64,000 nt of DNA from Micrasema longulum (Eukaryota; Arthropoda; Insecta; Trichoptera; Brachycentridae): assembly GCA_022494885.1 (NCBI GenBank), contig JAGVSM010000828.1, forward strand, positions 34,997 to 98,996, read 5' to 3'. A program made the position numbers and the translations under genes. Shown piece by piece: positions 1-12,640 of the stretch; position 1 is the stretch's first letter; each line of letters starts with the position of its first letter. A model generated the notes under the pieces. It saw only the letters and a program-made list of their open reading frames with translations, ran no database searches and was not told the origin of the DNA.

Positions 1-1480
1 GTTGGCTTCCATTTTTACGTCTTAAATTTTTAGATGAACTATATAGCAGTGGCGAATGGTGATTTTATTTACAGGTAAGGTATAAAATATTATATATTTG
101 TACCTACATAGAAGGTTCATAATATAATGTAAGTTGATTTAAATTGATATTTTTCTGTGGTTCTGTGTGATACAACAACTCTCATCAATGAAATCAACTC
201 AAACGGCGTTACGTCGTGATATATTATAATATATAAAAAATAGCACTACGAATTCAGTCGATATTAAGCATTCAATTGAAATGTCAACTGGCCGCATTGT
301 TCTAGTAATTGACAGGGCTAAAAACGGCCGCGTAGAGCGCTATATGTCCTGTAATATAACGCACAAAAGTAATTATGGTCTTATGTCAAAAGTACCATCT
401 CAAAGAAAAATAGTCCTTAAAAAACAACGTTTGAAATACTGTTTTCCAAATCAAGAATCTTCAAATAATTTGTGTATCTGCAAGTTTAATCTAGGAGGAA
501 AAACCTGCACTGGGGTTGACATTCAAAATATAGCATACTTATTTGTATGAAAAAATAAGCTTAATAAATAAGCTAAATAAATAAGTTAATCGGCGTAATT
601 ATTTATTTGTTTTTCTGTAAAAAAAGTTACTGTAAAACATTATTATGGTTAGTCAAATATGATAGTAAGCTGCGCATAATCGCTTCTATACACGGTTTGC
701 CCCTGCTATATAGTATACTTGCTTTTAATATTGCATTCGCATGCTTGTTGGTTTACGATTAAGAATTAAAATATGAAGAAAACCAGTGATATCTATTGTT
801 GAAAAGGGGTGAATTTTTATGGACCCACATTTTTTTTTCTAAATTGGTTTCCAAGATAAACAACGGCGAGAATTTTAAGTAGATTGGAGATAAATCCATT
901 TTGTAAATTAATGTTTGGCGCATACGCCTACTTGAGGTTCCAAATTGAATTCCTGGTAGGGTCAAAGTGAAAAATTAGAAATGAAGGTCGTTTAACATTA
1001 CAGTATTTCATACTCCCTGGCTTGGCACCTGAAGCGTAAGACTGATCACCTTACCTTTACGTGACAGGTTGTTATCCCGGGTTTATGTTCGGGATTTTTT
1101 TCACACATTGAGAAAATATTTTTTACCCAAAAATATACGAACATTTTTATCATGGTCACTCTTAAGTGCAGTAACCTCAAGCAGAACTTGCAGGAAGACT
1201 ACAACAGGAAACGGGTAGTTAAGCAGTGTAGATATACCAACTTCAGTATAAATGTAATATATAGCACTGCTGGTGCCATCAAGCTGTTTCCTCGTATAAG
1301 TAGGCAGAGAGAATAAAACGCTATAAGCTTAGCAACTTTAAAACAATAGTATTAACCCACATACAGACCTTGTATAAGTCTTAGTGGACATTTTCCCAAA
1401 ATTATACATCATAACAATGGAAAATATCACATACTACAAATTCTGATGAAAATACATAAAGTGGATTTTGAAAAAAAAAT
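1..1480. other. AT-rich sequence without a recognised gene
   Basis: There is no supported gene here. A short ATG reading frame at 281-550 (89 codons, starting MSTGRIVLVIDRAKNG) has no recognisable domain and no similarity I know, so I do not call it. Bases near 1014-1075 resemble a dispersed repeat seen again near 20790, 31555 and 49990 (shared core close to 'aagcgtaagactgatcacct'). Confidence 0.4.
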
Positions 1481-2101
1481 GTATTTTATTAAAGGTATTG
1501 ACATTGAAAAGGTGGACACATTTAAATACCTCGGCAGCATTCTAACAAAAACCCTCGACCCAGATATAGAAATTTAATGTAGAATTAAGACAGCAAGAGC
1601 TGCTTTTAATAAAATGAAATCCCTCTTCTGCAATGCTAATCTCAACTTGAAAATAAGGCAAAAATTGGTAAAATGTTATGTGTGGTCTGTATTGTTGTAT
1701 GGCTGTGAGACTTGGACTCTGAAAGTGAACACTATGAATAGGCCAGAGGCTTTTGAGATGTGGTTGCATCGCAGAATGCTTAAGATATCTTGGACAGACC
1801 TGATAACGAACTCGGAAGTCTTAAGTCGAGCTAGAACAAACACAGAACTCTTAACCACCATAAAAGTTCGTAAAATTTCATATCTGGGGCATATAATGCG
1901 TGGAGAAAAGTACCACTTGCTCCATTTAATTTCGAAAGGCGAGATTGAGGGTCACAGAGAGGCTGGAAGAAGACAGATGTCCTGGCTGCGAAATATACGA
2001 GACTGGACTGGCTTCAGGACTGTGGAGCAGATTTTCCGGGCAGCACAGGACAGGGAGACTTTCGCCAGAGTGATTGCCTGACAGGGCACTAAGAGAAGAA
2101 G
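1480..2101 (+). pseudogene. RTE-like LINE reverse transcriptase, 3' fragment
   Basis: This is the 5'-truncated 3' end of a non-LTR retrotransposon. The frame reads VDTFKYLGSILT near 1512, then VWSVLLYGCETWTL, then GRRQMSWLRNIRDWTG, which is the typical C-terminal part of RTE-type endonuclease/reverse transcriptases. The frame is broken by an in-frame TAA near 1575 (after PDIEI) and then runs open from 1614 to its natural stop at 2079-2081. It is followed by a GAA-rich tail (2092-2104), as expected for an RTE 3' end. The endonuclease and catalytic RT core are absent, so it is a dead insertion. Confidence 0.85.
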
Positions 2102-2104
2102 AAG

Positions 2105-2430
2105 AATTGTATTTTCAAAATCAATATCGATATTATGGATAAATGTTTTCATGCTTAACTTTTAAAATAAAATTATTTAAAACTGCATCTCTACAAAAAC
2201 GCGACATGTTTGGCCTTGGCAATAATGACATCAAAATTCGAAACGGTGTTCCATTAAATTTTAAAAGGTGACAAACAAAGTTCAAAATTTAACTGAACCG
2301 TGACGTATTAGGGGTGTAGCCAATGCAGTGAACCGTTTTTGCGGGGATTTTAAATTATAAATTTTTAAAAAATTATACAACTAAGCACATTTTTTTTACT
2401 CGACAGTATTTCATATACCTTTTAAAACTG
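2105..2430 (-). repeat. Dispersed repeat family D, copy 1
   Basis: This is one of four similar copies (others at 13930-14300, 25630-26010 and 55735-56135), here in the opposite orientation to the other three. Shared blocks include 'gcgacatgtttggcc', a stretch around 'cccgcgaaaacggttcat', and 'cgacagtatttcata'. No terminal repeat or known protein could be assigned. Confidence 0.7.
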
Positions 2431-2728
2431 TTAAAAAAATAAAACGTCATGTTTTCCTTTTATTTTTTTATTTTATTGTTTATATTTGTAATAAATATGC
2501 ATACGTTATTTCGGAAAAAAAAATGTAAAAAAAATTGTGACTAAACGAAATCTTGAAAATTTGTAACCTAACGATAATTCGCACCGAGGCGTGAGTGTTA
2601 AACTAAAGTGCAAATTTCTCATTTTTGGGGGTTAAATGCAAAACAATTACATATGTCACGAATTTGACAGTTTTAAAAGAAAGTAAGTTTAAATTAAAAA
2701 ATTAAGGCATATTTTTTTTAATAATCTT

Positions 2729-2936
2729 ACTCTACCCCAACTTGATTCCCATTTTCTAATAGTGAGTTGCACTCTTTGAAAATTGACCCAAAATCTAAAT
2801 ATTCCATTATTTTATAAAAACAAAATGTTTCCTTTTGAATAAAATAAAAGGAAAAAATGAGAATCAAGTTGGGAGGGTTCGAACGTCTGACCTCTGATCC
2901 GTGAGTCCGCAACACTATCCACGGGACCACAACGCG
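2729..2936. repeat. SINE-1 fragments, inverted pair
   Basis: The left part (from 2731) carries the body of SINE-1 in + orientation (ctctaccccaacttgattcc). The right part (2858-2934) carries the tRNA-like head and first body bases in - orientation, including a reversed B-box (gggttcgaacg). The two fragments face each other, so they look like two truncated insertions or one rearranged copy. Confidence 0.6.
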
Positions 2937-2939
2937 ATT

Positions 2940-3800
2940 GTCATATTTTTATACCGCATCATATCGGTTCCTTATAACAGGCATTGCCCAAACCGAGTAT
3001 TTTGCTGTATCACACTGTTTTGTTTGTTTGATGTATTCTTGATGCATAATAGAATATTTGTTTATAATTTTGAATTTGTGATGTAATATTTTTAATATAT
3101 GAATTCTGAGTGAATTTTTAGGATGCGCAACAGGTGGTAGGTTTAAAAAAATTGGGGGGTCATGAAATGTTTTCATTCTCAAGGAGGCGGTGGGCGAAAT
3201 AAGTTTGAGGGCCGGTGATTTGAACCAATGCGCATGACAATAGAATTGCTTCTCTAAAATAGTATTTTGTTTTTAAGTAAGAATCCTTGACGACTATCAT
3301 TACAAATTTTGTAATAAATCTAAAAAGTAATTTAAATTTCACTATTTATAATTTGAATTGTACAGTGACACTTTTTTATAAAGATACGATATATATATAC
3401 ATTTCCTTATATATCTGTTATTTTAATTAACCCGTTAGGGTTACATTAGAAATATTATAAGGTCTAGTAATGTTATGTCTCGTCTGATTAGTATAGTCAT
3501 CATGTGCTTTTCAAGGATCATTTTAAATGCGATCCAGCGTAATTTTTTAAGTGATAAAGTACTGTATTGTGCGAATGAATGGAATAAGAGTATTTTTTGT
3601 CATTTTTTACGTATAACAACACTCATATGTCAATTTGACTGTTGTTTAGCGCCAAAAATTATTACTTACTGTTCATTAATCCTTTGGGAACTCACATTAG
3701 TGTTTGTTGGTGAATTAACTGTGGTTTTTTTTAACATTTGCTCAATAAAGGACTAATTTTATAAATTGCTTGCATATTAAACAGTGTTTTTGAGTTGGTT
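2940..3800. other. No recognisable feature
   Basis: This is AT-rich DNA. The reading frame at 3475-3756 shows no recognised domain and no exon signals. Confidence 0.4.
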
Positions 3801-3807
3801 TCATTCA

Positions 3808-4398
3808 TGGATATCACACCGAGGAAAGAGGAAAAGATTATTACCTTAAGTGAACATACATCAATGACTTAGAAGGAGATTGAAATGAATGTTTTGTGAG
3901 TCAAGGAGCAGTCAGCAAGATTATTGAGCAGAAAAGAGGAACAGGGTCAGTTGAAGTAAAGAGAATTGGGAAATGTGGAAAAAACCCGAAAACTATTGTC
4001 GAAGATGAAATATCTTTAATCAGAAACAGTAAGTTAAGCCCCAGAAAAACAAGTTACGAACTTCAACGAGATTTGGCAGCCACTAGGGTGATGATACATG
4101 ACTCAACAGTACGAAGAAGACTCATTGAATCTGAAAGAAAAGCAATTTGACCACAGAAAAAACAACTCCTGACGGCGCGTATGTTGAAGCAAATGCTCAT
4201 TTGGGCTAGAAAATATACCAAATGGACTGTAGAAGACTTTCCCCACTTTCTCGTGCAGGAATATCGCACAAAAAAGTTCTTTGTATCTTTGTTTTGTCTG
4301 TCTTCTTACCGGTTCCCCAGAAGGCGATTATGCACCTCAGCGATGTCCAACTTCTTTGGGCATTCTTCAAATGGTTTTAAAGTTGAAATATTTTGATA
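3808..4398 (+). pseudogene. Degraded Tc1/mariner-like transposase
   Basis: Translation after the ATG at 3808 gives MDITPRKEEKIITL, then two stops, then VSQGAVSKIIEQKRGTGS in the frame from 3896. This is the helix-turn-helix and linker pattern (VSQ..VS.I....R.TGSV) of Tc1-like transposases. It continues SELQRD-like through RRRLIESERK and, after another stop, KKQLLTARMLKQ and WARKYTKWTVEDF. The catalytic DDE/D region is not recognisable and the later part appears deleted. There are several stops, so it is non-functional. I could not identify the terminal inverted repeats. Confidence 0.75.
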
Positions 4399-4399
4399 A

Positions 4400-4870
4400 A
4401 TAATAAAAAGACGTTGAAATTAGATACATAATCCAAATGTGTATGCTAAAGAACAAGATATATTTGAGTTTCCTTGTGAAGGTTGATTGTAAATTTATTA
4501 TATTAAACATATTATTTAAATTCTTCAGATTATGAAGAATCAGAAATAAGAAAATTGATGTACAAAATACTTAAATGATGTGTTCTCAGAAATTAATGTT
4601 TAAAACAATGAGTCGTAGAAGAACTATCCCTGGCTTTAACTGATCTGCTTACCTCGCTATTAACAAATAAACACCAATCATATTGTCATGTATTTTTCTC
4701 AAGATTCGCTGGTAATTAAAACCGTATGGATACAGGCCATGGACATTTAAATACGGACTGGTCTAAGGTTTTGTGGTACCTACGTCTAAGTCTAAGCTGA
4801 AACATAAAACTAAAAGCTCTTTAACTTCAAAAACGACAACAGATGGAAGAATCGAAAGAATATAAATGTT
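4400..4870. other. No recognisable feature
   Basis: AT-rich sequence with no ORF or repeat that I can assign. Confidence 0.4.
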
Positions 4871-4874
4871 CAAA

Positions 4875-5080
4875 TATAGGCAGAATGATAATTGTTACAC
4901 AGGGTGTAAAGTGACCACTTAAACCAGCCAATGACAGGTCATAAGCCCTACGGATCCCTAGACTTTTATATTCCCTTCTGTTAAATTTTCTTCGTGTCTG
5001 TTGTAATATGTTAATATCAACAGCTCCCGAGGGGGTTGAATCCAGTTCTGTCTACAAAAAATTTGACAAACTGAAGTTGA
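4875..5080 (+). repeat. Foldback family G, half copy
   Basis: It carries the family G right arm ('cagccaatgacaggtcataa', then 'tgttgtaatatgttaa'). It extends into a flank ('cccgagggggttgaatccag', 'ctgtctacaaa') that recurs, inverted, at 22030-22065. That shows the family extends beyond the palindromic arms seen at 22079-22533. Confidence 0.65.
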
Positions 5081-5136
5081 TAACTATAGTCCAAAATATA
5101 GCTTGATTAGAATAACAGCTATCTAACTAATTTCAT

Positions 5137-5363
5137 TAGTGATGGAAATTACTGATCACTGATCAAATCGATTTTATTAGTTATTTCATGCAATCATGAA
5201 ACCCTATTTCCGAAAATTGATACAAAAAACGCAAAAACAAGGCTATTATAGTGTGTTTAACACAATTATTCACAAAAAAGGAGACATTTATACTTTTTTC
5301 ATACATCAAATGAATAATTTTTTTATTCGATCAATTTACATTGATCAATTTGTCCCATCTCTA
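5137..5363. mobile_element. Short hAT-like MITE
   Basis: It begins TAGTGATGG and ends CCCATCTCTA, imperfect inverted termini of the TAGWGATG type common to hAT elements. Inner palindromes (gatcactgatcaaat / attgatcaattt) strengthen the inverted structure. There is no coding capacity. The flanking 8-mers do not match well, so the target duplication is unproven. Confidence 0.55.
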
Positions 5364-7180
5364 ACGTTTTTGAAAAATTATGTAACCTTGTAAGAACGTC
5401 GTTAATAATTAGGTTTGTTTTAGTTTCCTTTAAGTTTTAAAGCTGATTTTATATATTCATGTTGATTTATGTTTCAAGCATTGTATTAAAAAAATAAATT
5501 AACACGCCAGATACAAATGATTTTTCGTGTGTCAATAAAAATAACTCCTTTGACGTTACTACAAAGTTATGTCGTCACTTTTTCTGACAACTGTCATTCT
5601 AATCATGTTACATTTTAAGGACTATAGGTACGTTACTTTAAGTATATTAATTTAACGCTGCTATTCAGGACTGAAACGGAGACTTATGTATCGGAAAACA
5701 TACATTATTAAATATACGTTATTATATTACGACAGTTAAAAATATCCACCGAATAGATCTTGTTACTCAATCGATAAAGTCTCGGAGAATTAAAACTATA
5801 ATTATTGGTTCAGGGCACTTTAAATCTTGATGGGCGAACTTGAACTTGTATAATAAATTATAGGTGAATGATATAAATTAAAATATTTGACAATTTTACT
5901 TACTTACAGGCTTCGGGTATTTGCTAAACAAAATATTTATCATAAAAAAGTAGATTGAAAAAAATACATGTCAAAAGATATACAAAATATCCGGATGCAA
6001 AGGACATATTTTTATTATATTTTATTTATTTCACATAAATGCCTGGAGGCTTTTACAAGCATGGTAGATAGATAAAATATATAAAGTAAGAAATAAAATA
6101 TAACATTCGGTACACTCAAATACATATTTCTACATATAACTAGTAAGAATATAAAGATAACATGAAATACATAAATATTGTACAACATTTCAATGAATTT
6201 TACTTTGTTTCATTTTTTATCTTGTTTTGATTACATTTATGATCACACACTATTTATATATGTGTTTATATTTTTTTCCTATATTTAAAATGTATCCAAG
6301 TAAATGGCTATTCTTTAATTTTAACTGTATTATTTTATTCTATTTTCTTACTTTCAAAAAATATTTCTTCAAACCATTTTTATCTGGTTTTGTTGAGTTT
6401 TTTTTCTTCATAATAATATTTTTCAAAACATTAAAAACAAAATAATATATGTTCATTATTTTACACGTATAAAGTATTATGTCAGTACTCTTTTATTTGA
6501 TTAATTATTAAAACTAATGTCTGAGCACCCGATGACAAACTATTATTGAATAGTTTATCGGGACAAAATATATTTTTATACTTTGTTTTCTTTATAATGT
6601 ATTAATATTGTAATAATGTGTATATTTTATTGAAAAACTATGAAAAAAAAACAGTATACCCAGTAAGAACATAGAAATAAAAATGTTGCTACACTAATAC
6701 ACAGTTGTCAGCAGGTAGAAAAGAAAATTATAAAAAAATATTTATATGCCTTAAAATGTTTAACATCTGTTAAAAAAAAGTAAACGAAACTTATACAAAT
6801 AAGGATAAATAAAAAAAATAGATTTATTTAATTGAAAATGACTTTTAATAATACTGGTACCTCTCGTACATAAATATGTATATTTTTTTTTTATGGAACA
6901 AACGATAGAAAACAATGCGCGTTAGTGCGTTGCAAGAAAGTTATGAGATAGATAACATACATTGACGGTATGAATAATGAAAGGGTTTTGTTCTTTAAAA
7001 ATATAACTATTACAAAATTGTGTTTTTACTTATTTTTCAATTTGAAAAAGAAAACATATTTTTCATCTTATATTAGGATGTTTCAGATTTAAAAATAATA
7101 TAACATTTGAGTGTGTCGGGATACTTATTCAGATCTCTATCTCTGTTTAAATGTAAATTAACATTATATTTCCTTCAACG
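5364..7180. other. AT-rich sequence, possible LINE 3' UTR near 6000-6200
   Basis: No gene is seen. Bases around 6030-6070 (atgcctggaggcttttacaa) followed by A-rich sequence look like a LINE 3' UTR on the - strand. The + frame at 6227-6445 is low-complexity Phe/Ile/Lys and is not credible as a gene. Confidence 0.35.
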
Positions 7181-7675
7181 GTAGGACATTCCGCCGAATT
7201 GTTGACGATAGAAATAATTACGCAAATCTGCGCTACTGACGAATAATGTTGTACTCCGGATAAGCGATTTCACGCCTGGCGAGCGGGTCACTAACTTCGT
7301 ACTGACAACGAGTCGCAGACAGCCAACTATTTGCAGACTAAAATTATAGTGAGCTTTGGATAAAATACACAACGCCGTCACAAATGTTCAAAATAAAACT
7401 GACATTATAACAAGCGTATCGACAATTCTTTAAGCTTTTCAGGGGTGGCGTTCTGGATCTTTTAAACCCCCTAGAGAGCGATTAATTTCGTGACGGTAAG
7501 GTTCCTTCTTTTGGTTCTCTCCTGAAATGCGGAATCCGTTGGTTTCGGGTGAAAGAAAAAGGAACCTCCTAATTCTTGCGGTGGAACCATAGCCAAAAAT
7601 TCGCCAGTAATACTGAAGTGGCTGGTCTCGATAACACCCCCCTGAAGAATTTATCTTGTACAACATAATATATTC
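7180..7675. other. GC-richer block of unknown origin
   Basis: This stretch has visibly more G+C than its surroundings. Short - strand frames (7175-7381, 7439-7666) match no family that I recognise. It ends next to a block (7540-7640) that could be the decayed end of a LINE, but I cannot assign it. Confidence 0.3.
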
Positions 7676-7864
7676 TGATATAACATGGAAAGCATAGTAT
7701 TACACCCTCTATTTGCTTTCTGGAATATCAAAAAAAGGATTCTGTGCTGCAATCCACCATTGTAATTTTATAAATTATTATTATGCAATTATCTTTTTAA
7801 TTGCTCGATGTATAAGATGGTAAACTCGAAGTTAAAAGGGCAATAAAAGCTGTAATGTTAAATC

Positions 7865-8190
7865 GCGGTTCATAACGAAATTTACGAAAGCCATTTTCAG
7901 GGGAAGTGTGCAGGTTTGGATTTTGTCTAAGGGAAGAGACCATTGCAGGAGACTGCTGCGAGATGTTGCATAGATTTATATACTATTAAGCGTGTTGTCC
8001 GGGTGTTTATTGAAATAATTTTCAATTTTTATTCTTGCTATTATTTAATAATCTACAGGCGTCCACTTTCTATTATATTGTATACCAACTACCAACTCAA
8101 CACAGTGTTCTTGGCCTAATAGAGTAAGGGATACTTTATTATTATTATTTTGTAATAAATATGTACATATTTGTATGAATAAATAAATAA
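7865..8190 (+). repeat. Repeat family H, copy 1 (LINE 3' end-like)
   Basis: It shares 'aagggaagagaccattgcag' and the following 'gagactgctgcgaga' with 34565-34870. Its downstream part ('caactcaacacag', 'ccactttctatta') is shared with both 34565-34870 and 46440-46530. The tail is A/T-rich with TAAATAA units, as at LINE 3' ends. The element family is not identified. Confidence 0.7.
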
Positions 8191-8199
8191 AAAAGTAAA

Positions 8200-8740
8200 T
8201 TTAAAAAATAAAATCAAAATAAAATTGGAATTTTATAAAGTAACTTAATTTTTGATCCAAAAAAATTTGAATGGCAAAAAACATAGCAAGGCCTTTAAAA
8301 TGGGTTTCCGGTGTGAAATATGTAGATGTTTTTTGTAAATTGTTAAAAATCTTATATCCATTACATTTAAATTTGTTAGTGAAGACTCTTAGTGGAAGAT
8401 CATTGTAATTTACTACTGAATAATTAGTTGAAAAATTATATTTTATTTTATCGGCATGAAATAAAATCAAGTAAAAAAATCAGGTAGCTAAATAAACTGC
8501 ATTAAATTTAACGCTGCACTGCGCTGCATGCACAACGCCACTTAACCTTTAATTGCATTAATAATTATTATAATTAATTTGATATTATATGAATACGATC
8601 TCAGTTCTCATAACGACATGAGTGATGGACTGCTGTATGGGCGATTATGATTGTTGTGTTAAGTGTGAGAATAAAGCAGGTAACAGGTAATATCTACTAG
8701 GTCAGGTCACCCGTACAGAAATGACCTTTGTTGCTTACAA
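8200..8740. other. No recognisable feature
   Basis: The - strand frame at 8201-8470 (89 codons) has no recognised domain. The rest is AT-rich sequence. Confidence 0.3.
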
Positions 8741-8741
8741 T

Positions 8742-9938
8742 TAGTGATGGTATAACCGGTTATAACCATAGCATAATTCGATTATCCGAATAAAAATTTT
8801 AAATGTTTGACTTCCGCTTTTATTTACAATTTGATCCTAAAACAATATGTGGGATAATATTATTATATCCAATTTTGTAAACGTTCGGATTCATACTAAC
8901 TATCATTTAATGAATTTTATTTTAATACCCATATTTTTTTTTTATTAATTCTGCATACATAATTTTTTTTGACAAAAACAAAACCTTGTCAAAAATAGGC
9001 TTTATTATTTGTTGAAAATTGGAAGAGTACTGTCAGAAATAAGGTTTTTTTTAAATTATTATTTAACAAGCACAATTTTTACATATTTAGATAAAAAATA
9101 CAAAACGAAACAAAATACCACACCAAAAAGAAGTAAATTTTGTCCTGAGTCTTGAATTTATATTCTTATATTTCCGTATTTTTTTCATGATTGAAAAGTT
9201 TACTAATTGATCAATAAAACCATTACCTAATCCGCATCTAATGGTGTAAAGGTTTAATTGGCAATTAGTAGATCAGATGCATTTTATTTCCATCATCATT
9301 CAAACATAAAGTTGAGACGAGCAAGCTTATAACTCAAATGCCGGTCTAGGAACTATAAAACGCAACAATGGAAAAAACACCAAACGTTATATATTTCACA
9401 TTAAGCTTGTCAAGACCTTATTCGTGGTAGACAAACATGCTAGCAACAACACAATAACCATCGCAATCATTATTCTTTATCACCTAATGGTGCAAATAGC
9501 ACTACATTGTATATCAATGCTAGTGTATCTTGATATTTTTTTTGTTATATGAAGTATTTCGCTTCAGGAGTCAGTTCGATTATAAAATACAGAAGTTGAA
9601 AATACCTTTAACCATTTCGGAAATCGAAAATAGAGAATCGAACTCAAATCCTCTAACATGGTAAGCAATCTTGATGATCGTTAGACTACGAGGAACAGCA
9701 CAAAGTTGACAGAATCATTGGTAATTTTAAAATGAAGGAAATGATGGATCAAAAAAGGACCTAGTTGATCCTAAAAGATCTTTTTGAAATCTAAAATCCT
9801 GAAAATAAGAATACTCTTAAAAGCAAATAATCACTTTTTTTTCGTAGATTTGGTCGATTATTTTTCGAAAATCAATCATAAATATAACCAATAACAACTT
9901 ATTCGGATATTACTATCTATCGGTATAGCGCATCACTA
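8742..9938. mobile_element. Non-autonomous hAT-like element, about 1.2 kb
   Basis: The left end is TAGTGATGGTATAACCG. The right end reads CGGTATAGCGCATCACTA, whose reverse complement TAGTGATGCGCTATACCG closely matches the left end. The interior is AT-rich with no transposase frame. The flanking 8-mers (cttacaat and ctatgcaa) are only partly alike, so the target duplication is uncertain. Confidence 0.6.
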
Positions 9939-9946
9939 CTATGCAA

Positions 9947-10243
9947 CTAAATTACAAGTACAGGGTCATTAGGAACAACGTCTCGGCGTAAAAGATCATT
10001 CCGATAAAAAATATCACATACATATATGTAGGTTACGATATTAACCCATTTTTCAGGTAATTTTGATTGTTGTTTTACAGCTAAGATGGGAAAAATATGC
10101 AAATAATTATCATGATTTCTATTATTCTCTATTTTGATAGGTTTAGCGTCCTCGCCAGCTGGTATTAAAACAATCGTAGTAATAACACATTTCAATGGAG
10201 ATGAAGAATCTTTTCTGAGAAGAAAACATGGAAATCTAGACAT
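9947..10243 (-). CDS. Unidentified ORF, 98 codons
   Basis: An ATG-started frame on the - strand begins MSRFPCFLLRKDSSSPLKC and ends VPNDPVLVI. Composition is less biased than in neighbouring frames, and it contains a plausible globular stretch (HIFPILAVKQQSKLPEKWV). I recognise no family. It lies directly beside the hAT-like element and a LINE fragment, so it could belong to a transposon or be a pseudogene exon. Whether it is expressed is unknown. Confidence 0.2.
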   Translation of the reverse strand: MSRFPCFLLRKDSSSPLKCVITTIVLIPAGEDAKPIKIENNRNHDNYLHIFPILAVKQQSKLPEKWVNIVTYIYVCDIFYRNDLLRRDVVPNDPVLVI

Positions 10244-10259
10244 TTACAGGATTTTTATA

Positions 10260-10950
10260 TTATTTTACTTTTAAATGTAGGTAACAACACTTTCTGAAAG
10301 AAGAAGTACTTCTTCCAACCAACAAAACAATTCATTGATACCGAGACTGCATAGGTTAGGTAACACTTATGGAACGGCTGCAGACATTATGTCCAATTCT
10401 TTACCATCTTATAAGTCAACAATATCAAGTTTATTTGTAGCTGCTCGTCAAACTATTATTGACAATTCAATTCCATAAATTTAAAAAAAATACTTACGTG
10501 TTTATTTTTATTACCTTATACTTGTTTTTTATTTTTTACTATTATATCAAATTGCATTGTAGTATTGGCAAATACGCATTACATAGATATATATTTTTAT
10601 TTCTTATTTTTTCGTGATAATATATGCTTGCTTGTTTATTAATTTAACTTAAAAATGTCTTTCTTGCTTACCGTAACACTTTATTTATTGTTTGCTTTAC
10701 AGAATTTATTTCATAAGCTTATATCTTTGCATTTTTTGTTTATATGCTTACTGTTTTTTTTTTGCATACCTTTGTTATTATTGTTTTTTATTTTTTTACT
10801 TTGTAAAACTTTTTATCATATCCTTTTTAACTAATTTCACAATTTTTTTCTGTTTATTATTTAGTATGTTAGCATGTATTTCATTTTTATTTTTTGTAAA
10901 TGCCTTTTGGGCGTTAATGAACAAAATAAATCAATATATATGCTAAAGGC
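10260..10950 (+). pseudogene. Jockey/CR1-like LINE, C-terminal fragment and 3' UTR
   Basis: The frame VTTLSERRSTSSNQQNNS continues IPRLHRLGNTYGTAADIMSN and ends at TAA near 10479. This is the pattern of the extreme C-terminus of non-LTR reverse transcriptases (R/N-rich segment, 'RL..LGN', '.DI'). The T-rich sequence down to about 10950, ending in 'gccttttgggcgttaatgaa' and A-rich repeats, looks like its 3' UTR. The rest of the element is missing. Confidence 0.5.
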
Positions 10951-11630
10951 GCTTTTAAAAAATGTGACAAATGAAAAACAAAATAAATATAATTGAAGAA
11001 AAAAATCGTTACAATTTAAAACAAATGGACTTAATGGAATATACATTAGCATTAAACAGGTCATGTCTTTGAGATTTTTTTTGTGTTTTACATTTATTGT
11101 AAAAAGCGAAAAAAATATATAAATGTACATTGTATGCCAAATAACCGATATTTTGGATGCGGTCTAGGATATTAAAAAATCCGTAATTGTAGTATTCAAA
11201 AATGGCACTTAATAATTAATAGTTGCTTGTGCCGCGATTTGGCATGTGAAAGTTTTTAAATAAAAAAAAAATTGTGGGCGGCTCTACAGCAGTAACGTAT
11301 TATGTTTATAATTAGTATACATATTTATGTTTATAATTAGTTTATGTACATCTATATTATTTATATGACAAAACGCACAGTAAAAGAACAAAAACCTAAC
11401 ATATGCTATACACTTGTGGAGCAGTAGATTCAGTATTGGTTTGGGCGAATGAGACAATCCATTTTACTTCTACCTAGCTCCACTATCAATTTTTTTATAG
11501 CCTTTTTGAACATTTTTTCGTTACTAATTGTTTTAATAGATAGTGGAAGTAGGTTATTGATATATTGATAGTTTCTGGAAAATCGAGACGTTTGAGCGTC
11601 ATGAAAAATAGGTATTAAATATTATTCATA
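10950..11630. other. No recognisable feature
   Basis: AT-rich sequence. A short direct repeat of 'tttataattag' occurs near 11303-11342. Confidence 0.35.
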
Positions 11631-11639
11631 TGTAAAATC

Positions 11640-11745
11640 TTCTTCGATGGCGCTAATTCTGCTTTTAATAAAACTTTTGCCTCCAATTCTGCCTGTCCTC
11701 AGCAACCATTTTCCAATTTGCAACTTATAGGAGCTGTGATGCAAT
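11640..11745 (-). repeat. RTE-like LINE 3' end fragment
   Basis: It shares 'cttttgcctccaattctgcc' and 'attttccaatttgcaactt' with 61620-61690. On the - strand it ends toward a GAAGA-type tail. Only the last codons of an RTE-type C-terminus and the tail remain. Confidence 0.6.
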
Positions 11746-11749
11746 ATTC

Positions 11750-12320
11750 AAAATTATTTATATTACAATCTAATTTGTCATGAAGACCGAATTCGGAAAG
11801 TACAATTAAAATTCAAATCTGTTTCAATCATGTAACTTTTCTAAAAAACTATTAATCATTGAAGCATAAATTTTTTTTGCGCTAGTTAAAAGATTTCTTA
11901 TTTTCATAATAATCAATTAAATCAACAAACGAATTTAGTTCCCAGTCTGCGAACAGAAGAGTACAATTATTTGTACTTTGAGTTCAAAACACTAATTAGA
12001 TTCCTATCTTATTTTTATTTATTAAAAGTTAATTAAATACTTCCAAGGATCGTTATTCAAATATTTTGTAACATCGAGAGTAAGAGATGTAAAGATAATA
12101 AATGTATGATTACTGTAGAACAGGGGTCTTCAATTTTTTATCTAAGAACAGAACTGAGTAGTTTATGTCTTAAAACAAACCACAGGCGGCTCCTAACCGA
12201 AAATAATAACAGCTCATTTATTTATAATACATTTCAAAGACTTTACTTGTGTCAAAGTAATAAGGCGCCTAGGGCCTTAATTATGATGAGAAGATAAGGA
12301 CGTCATTCCTTTACCATGAC
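11750..12320. other. No recognisable feature
   Basis: Nothing assignable was seen. The short + frame at 12106-12297 shows no domain. Confidence 0.35.
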
Positions 12321-12640
12321 AGTATAGTGGAAGATAAATAATCCCGAGTGATTACGAAGATACACTACTGACGCCCCCTTCAAGTTTTGGGTTGGTACAT
12401 CGATATGAAAAAGGGAAAGCGTACGTCACGAGACACATATCTACGCCCTAAAGTTACATAGTTTCAGTATTACGTCATGGTTGAAGATTAAATTCTCCCG
12501 ACTGATTACGAAGATACACTTCCGATCCCCCACCACCAAATTTTGATGTAAGTACATCGGTTTGTACCGATGGGTCTAGTACCCCTCGATACACATATAT
12601 ACACATTAAAAGTGACAAAAATTCAGTCCCACCGAACAAT
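12320..12640 (+). repeat. Diverged tandem pair, about 160-bp unit
   Basis: Two neighbouring units share 'gattacgaagatacact', followed by C-rich 'gacgcccccttcaa' or 'gatcccccaccacc', and then 'ggttggtacatcg' or 'gtaagtacatcgg'. The units are offset by about 160 bases and clearly diverged. Confidence 0.55.

Noticed and set aside
1..76. Mini-exon-like segment: 'tttttag', then MNYIAVANGDFIYR, then 'caggtaagg'
   Set aside because: Good borders but only 42 bp, and no neighbouring exon supports it.
281..550. 89-codon ATG frame
   Set aside because: No domain, no splice context, no similarity I recognise; length is within chance for this window.
10692..10946. Hydrophobic 84-codon frame resembling a membrane protein
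   Set aside because: Low-complexity Phe/Tyr/Leu translation of a T-rich LINE 3' UTR.
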